A model generated the notes under the pieces. That model was not told where the DNA came from. It saw only the letters and a program-made list of their open reading frames with translations, and ran no database searches. 15,472 nucleotides of DNA from contig JBNKLQ010000142.1 of assembly GCA_050292445.1 (NCBI GenBank), positions 1 to 15,472 on the forward strand, given 5' to 3'. Source of the stretch: Leptofilum sp050292445 (GTDB lineage Bacteria; Chloroflexota; Anaerolineae; Promineifilales; Promineifilaceae). Both the position numbers and the translations under genes were made by a program. Positions 12,682-15,472 of the stretch are shown here, one piece after another (position 1 is the stretch's first letter; every line of letters begins with the position of its first letter).

Positions 12682-14592
12682 ATGGCTGATGATAAAAATA
12701 TGGTCGGAGACGTTTATTATCCCGCACCAGAGATAATTTCCGCTGCGCATATTCCCGATTACGAGAAGGTCCACAAAGCGGCTACCGAAGATTTAGCCGG
12801 ATTCTGGGGAAAAATCGCCGCCGAAAATTATGAATGGTACAAACCATGGGAAACCGTGCTGGATGACAGCAACGCCCCCTTCTACAAATGGTTTGTCAAT
12901 GCCAAAGTCAACATCATCCATAATGCCCTGGATCGGCACATGCGTACACCTACCCGCAACAAAGCGGCCCTCATTTTTGAGGGTGAAAAAGGAGACAGCC
13001 GAGTTTACACTTACCAGCAGCTAAATCACGAAGTGTGCAAATTTGCCAGCGTGCTGCGCTCGATGGGCATTGGCAAGGGAGACCGCGTCACTATTTATAT
13101 GGGCCGCATTCCTGAGTTGATGATCGCCATGCTGGCCTGTGCCAAAATTGGCGCAATGCACTCCGTTGTGTACGGTGGTTTCTCTACCGAGGCGCTGCTA
13201 GGTCGCATCGACGACAGCAAATCCAAGCTGCTTATCACCTGCGATGGTGCCTGGCTGCGCGGCAACATCATCGAGCTAAAGAAAATCGCCAACGAAGCGG
13301 TGGATCGTGCCGGAACAATTCAATCCGTTATTTGCGTAAAACGCACCGGGCAGGATGTGGAAATGGTGCATGGTCGGGATTACTGGTACCATGACCTGAT
13401 GAACCTGCCGGTGGCTGATGCCAGCGCCAAAACTGAGGTGATGGATGCCGAAGACCCGCTCTTCATTCTGTACACTTCAGGTACCACCGGCAAGCCTAAG
13501 GCCATTTTGCACACCCACGGCGGCTACATGGTCTGGACCTCCACCACGCTCAAATGGGTATTTGACATCAAGCCAGATGACGTCTGGTGGTGTGCTGCCG
13601 ACCCTGGCTGGATTACCGGCCACAGCTATATTGTCTACGCACCGCTGATTTTGGGGGCCACCAGCTTTATGTACGAAGGGGCACCAACGCATCCCTATCC
13701 GGACCGCTGGTGGTCGTTGGTCGCCAAATACAACATCACCATTCTGTACACAGCTCCTACGGCCATTCGTGGCCTCATGCGCTTTGGCGAAAGCTGGCCC
13801 GACAAGCACGATCTCTCTAGCCTGCGTCTACTGGGATCCGTGGGCGAACCGATTAACCCAGAAGCGTGGAAATGGTATTATCGCGTCATCGGCAAGGAAC
13901 GCTGTCCCATTATGGATACCTGGTGGCAAACGGAGACGGGCGGTTACATGATTACACCGCTGCCCAGCGTGCCGCTCAAGCCTGGGTCGGCCACACGCGG
14001 CTTCCCCGGCGTGCAAATTGATGTGGTGGATGAGGAAGGCGATCCCGTAGCCACGAACGAAGAAGGGTACCTGGTTATCAAAGCGCCCTGGCCGGGCATG
14101 CTGCGCACTATTTTCCAGGACCCGGACCGCTACGTGCAGCAATATTGGAGCCGTTTTGCCGAGCAGGGCTGGTACCTGCCAGGCGACAGCGCCAAGAAGG
14201 ATGAGGACGGCTACATTTGGGTAATCGGCCGTATTGACGATGTGATTAAAGTATCAGGCTATCGGTTGGGCACGGCCGAAATTGAAAGTGCCCTGGTGAG
14301 TCATGAATCCGTGGCCGAAGCTGCCTGCATCGGTGTGCCAGATCCCAATGAGATTAAAGGAAGCATTATCAAGGCATTCTGCATTTTGCGGCAAGGATAC
14401 GAACCAAGCGAGAAGCTGTCGATGGCGCTGCGCGACCACGTAGGGCACGAGATGGGTCCCATTGCCAAACCAGCTACGGTAGAGTTTGTAGAGAGCCTGC
14501 CCAAAACCCGCTCCGGCAAGATTATGCGCCGTGTCCTCAAGGCTCGCGTACTAAACCAAGACGAAGGAGATTTGTCTACCCTGGCGGATTAG
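12682..14592 (+). CDS. acs: Acetyl-CoA synthetase (AMP-forming acetate--CoA ligase)
   Basis: A 636-residue enzyme converting acetate, ATP and CoA to acetyl-CoA, AMP and pyrophosphate. Length is close to the usual 650. It shows an N-terminal Acs cap (about 36-90, LAGFWGKIAAENYEWYKPW), the P-loop YTSGTTGKPK (264-273), the WWCAADPGWITGHSY core, DTWWQTETGG (412-421, with the acetate-pocket Trp), the hinge region SGYRLGTAEIES and PKTRSGKIMRR near the C-terminus, whose Lys613 is the adenylation-step lysine and the usual acetylation target. All key residues are present. ATG 12682 is fixed by AGGAGG six bases upstream; the frame's upstream extension lacks a start signal. No acetyltransferase or deacetylase gene is adjacent. 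The gene is 1.9 kb without a single ACGGCCGT, unlike most neighbours. Confidence 0.95.
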   Translation: MADDKNMVGDVYYPAPEIISAAHIPDYEKVHKAATEDLAGFWGKIAAENYEWYKPWETVLDDSNAPFYKWFVNAKVNIIHNALDRHMRTPTRNKAALIFEGEKGDSRVYTYQQLNHEVCKFASVLRSMGIGKGDRVTIYMGRIPELMIAMLACAKIGAMHSVVYGGFSTEALLGRIDDSKSKLLITCDGAWLRGNIIELKKIANEAVDRAGTIQSVICVKRTGQDVEMVHGRDYWYHDLMNLPVADASAKTEVMDAEDPLFILYTSGTTGKPKAILHTHGGYMVWTSTTLKWVFDIKPDDVWWCAADPGWITGHSYIVYAPLILGATSFMYEGAPTHPYPDRWWSLVAKYNITILYTAPTAIRGLMRFGESWPDKHDLSSLRLLGSVGEPINPEAWKWYYRVIGKERCPIMDTWWQTETGGYMITPLPSVPLKPGSATRGFPGVQIDVVDEEGDPVATNEEGYLVIKAPWPGMLRTIFQDPDRYVQQYWSRFAEQGWYLPGDSAKKDEDGYIWVIGRIDDVIKVSGYRLGTAEIESALVSHESVAEAACIGVPDPNEIKGSIIKAFCILRQGYEPSEKLSMALRDHVGHEMGPIAKPATVEFVESLPKTRSGKIMRRVLKARVLNQDEGDLSTLAD

Positions 14593-14620
14593 TTGGATTG
14601 ATATAGATGCTTAAGTGGGA

Positions 14621-14656
14621 AAAGGTCGGAATTTTTACAAATTCCGGCCTTTTTTT
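14621..14656 (+). terminator. Intrinsic terminator of acs
   Basis: AAAGGTCGGAATTT (14621-14634) and AAATTCCGGCCTTT (14639-14652) form a 14-bp stem with one G:U and a four-base loop, running into seven T (14650-14656). It begins 28 bases past the acs stop. Confidence 0.93.
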
Positions 14657-14767
14657 ATGGCATTTCTTGCATACTCCCTTCTTCTGCGCACCATTTGGTA
14701 TTTTTTTTTCGTAGAGCACCCCGTAACACAAACCATTGAATTCATTACAAAAAGATCGGAGGAAAAT

Positions 14768-15472
14768 ATGTCAAAAAAACCTCGGAGGAAACGAATTGTT
14801 TTTTGGGTTTTAGGTGTTGTTGTTTTGCTTATTGGATTAGGTGTAGGCGTTGTCTTCCAGCAAGTTAAAAAGGTGCAGCAGGCGATGACCGATTTTATTG
14901 TGGCCCATCCGCAAGAAACGGCCGTTGTCACCTACTCCTTCGACGAAAATGGCAATATGGTGGACGATGGGGCTACCCTGTTCCGCAATGCGGATGAACC
15001 GTTGGTGGTGGCTTCGGTAATGAAAACGACTGTTTTGGCCGCCTATGCCGAAATGGTGGTTAATGGGGAACTGAATCCTGATGAGAAGGTGCCTGTGGCT
15101 GACTGGGAGCGCTTCTACCTGCCGGGGAGCGATGGCGGTGCCCACACCGCCGGTCTGCGCAGCCTGGGGCTGGCGGTAGATGATTTGGGCTTTGCTGTGG
15201 ACCAAACGGCCGTTGTCACCCTTGACGATCTGGCCACTATTATGGTGCATACTAGCGGTAACGCCGCCACCGATTATTTGCTGGAACAAATAAGGTTAGA
15301 ACGGGTGACGGCCGTTACCCAAACCCATTTACCCAACCAAACCCCCATCCATTATACGCTAGGTTATGCGCTGGCTGTTTTCAACCATGAAGTGCCTTTC
15401 TCGCTGGAATGGCTGCTGCCGGTGCAGGCTAAGGTGAATGCCGGGGATTTCAGCGACCTTGATTACCTGATT
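14768..15472 (+). CDS. Membrane-anchored serine hydrolase, beta-lactamase/PBP-like (C-terminus beyond right edge)
   Basis: An ORF open to the window edge, 235 residues visible. ATG 14768 has GGAGG (14758-14762) five bases upstream. A basic N-terminus (KKPRRKR) precedes a single membrane segment at about 10-30, so the rest is extracytoplasmic. The catalytic SVMK tetrad (Ser83, Lys86) is followed by a long helix, and TSGN (Ser163-Gly164-Asn165) matches the second SxN motif of class A beta-lactamases and penicillin-binding-type enzymes. The third KTG-type motif would lie beyond the edge, so activity is unconfirmed. Such proteins are often beta-lactamase-related serine hydrolases (Beta-lactamase2 family) with cell-wall or unknown substrates; antibiotic resistance should not be assumed. 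Three ACGGCCGT copies encode TAV segments here. Confidence 0.85.
   Translation, partial: MSKKPRRKRIVFWVLGVVVLLIGLGVGVVFQQVKKVQQAMTDFIVAHPQETAVVTYSFDENGNMVDDGATLFRNADEPLVVASVMKTTVLAAYAEMVVNGELNPDEKVPVADWERFYLPGSDGGAHTAGLRSLGLAVDDLGFAVDQTAVVTLDDLATIMVHTSGNAATDYLLEQIRLERVTAVTQTHLPNQTPIHYTLGYALAVFNHEVPFSLEWLLPVQAKVNAGDFSDLDYLI

Larger units (their letters stand above)
64..15315. repeat. Dispersed highly iterated palindrome ACGGCCGT (29 copies)
   Basis: ACGGCCGT starts at 64, 166, 510, 794, 858, 1270, 1315, 3140, 4871, 4900, 5329, 5455, 6382, 6982, 7267, 8088, 8134, 8808, 9099, 9256, 10034, 10533, 11426, 11889, 12025, 12429, 14918, 15206 and 15308. Thirteen are the 10-mer AACGGCCGTT. Six copies lie between genes and 23 lie in genes. 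In coding DNA they appear in several frames as TAV, NGR or RPF, so protein constraint does not explain them. About 0.24 copies of an 8-mer are expected by chance at equal base use. Positions were read by eye. Confidence 0.95.

Noticed and set aside
1..15472. A defence island, prophage or mobile element
   Set aside because: No integrase, transposase, nuclease or toxin-antitoxin pair is visible; the genes are housekeeping, transport or surface functions.

Overview
The window looks like ordinary chromosomal DNA of moderate GC from a free-living bacterium, most likely a Chloroflexota (Anaerolineae/Ardenticatenia-type) member. This is an inference from three things: a large secreted ELWxxDGT-repeat protein ending in a hydrophobic SLPLIIK tail, a short Flp-type pilin, and saturation with the palindrome ACGGCCGT. 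No phage, transposase, CRISPR array, tRNA or rRNA is visible.

Layout. At the left edge a minus-strand PHP-domain phosphoesterase runs off the window (1-683). A plus-strand series follows: a 100-residue NIPSNAP-like protein (953-1255), a TauE/SafE anion exporter (1529-2560), a divergent Nudix hydrolase (3028-3570), a 50-residue Flp/Fap pilin (3801-3953) with its own terminator, a two-helix membrane protein with four CPxC knuckles that seems to have a leaderless promoter (4056-4619), and a translationally overlapped ABC ATPase/permease pair (4692-6489). Three minus-strand genes come next: the 949-residue ELWxxDGT protein (6573-9422), a TerC-family membrane protein (9703-10482) and a PPK2 polyphosphate kinase (10659-11462). 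The plus strand resumes with a small secreted protein of unknown family (11811-12338), acetyl-CoA synthetase acs (12682-14592) and a membrane-anchored serine beta-lactamase-like hydrolase that runs off the right edge (14768-15472).

Most genes appear to be single transcription units. Strong intrinsic terminators follow the pilin, the ELW gene, the small secreted protein and acs. Only the ABC pair is a clear operon. The common themes are cell-surface and secreted proteins (pilin, ELW protein, 175-residue protein, serine hydrolase), membrane transport (TauE, ABC, TerC) and central energy and phosphate metabolism (Acs, PPK2). I see no single multi-gene pathway or defence system.

The most distinctive signal is not a gene. 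ACGGCCGT occurs 29 times, 13 of them as the full 10-mer AACGGCCGTT. That is roughly a hundred-fold and several hundred-fold above the equal-base expectation. The copies sit in several coding frames, in intergenic DNA and at two candidate promoters, while the acs and TauE genes contain none. It behaves like a highly iterated palindrome comparable to cyanobacterial HIP1. Several long perfect intergenic hairpins without U-tracts are also present.
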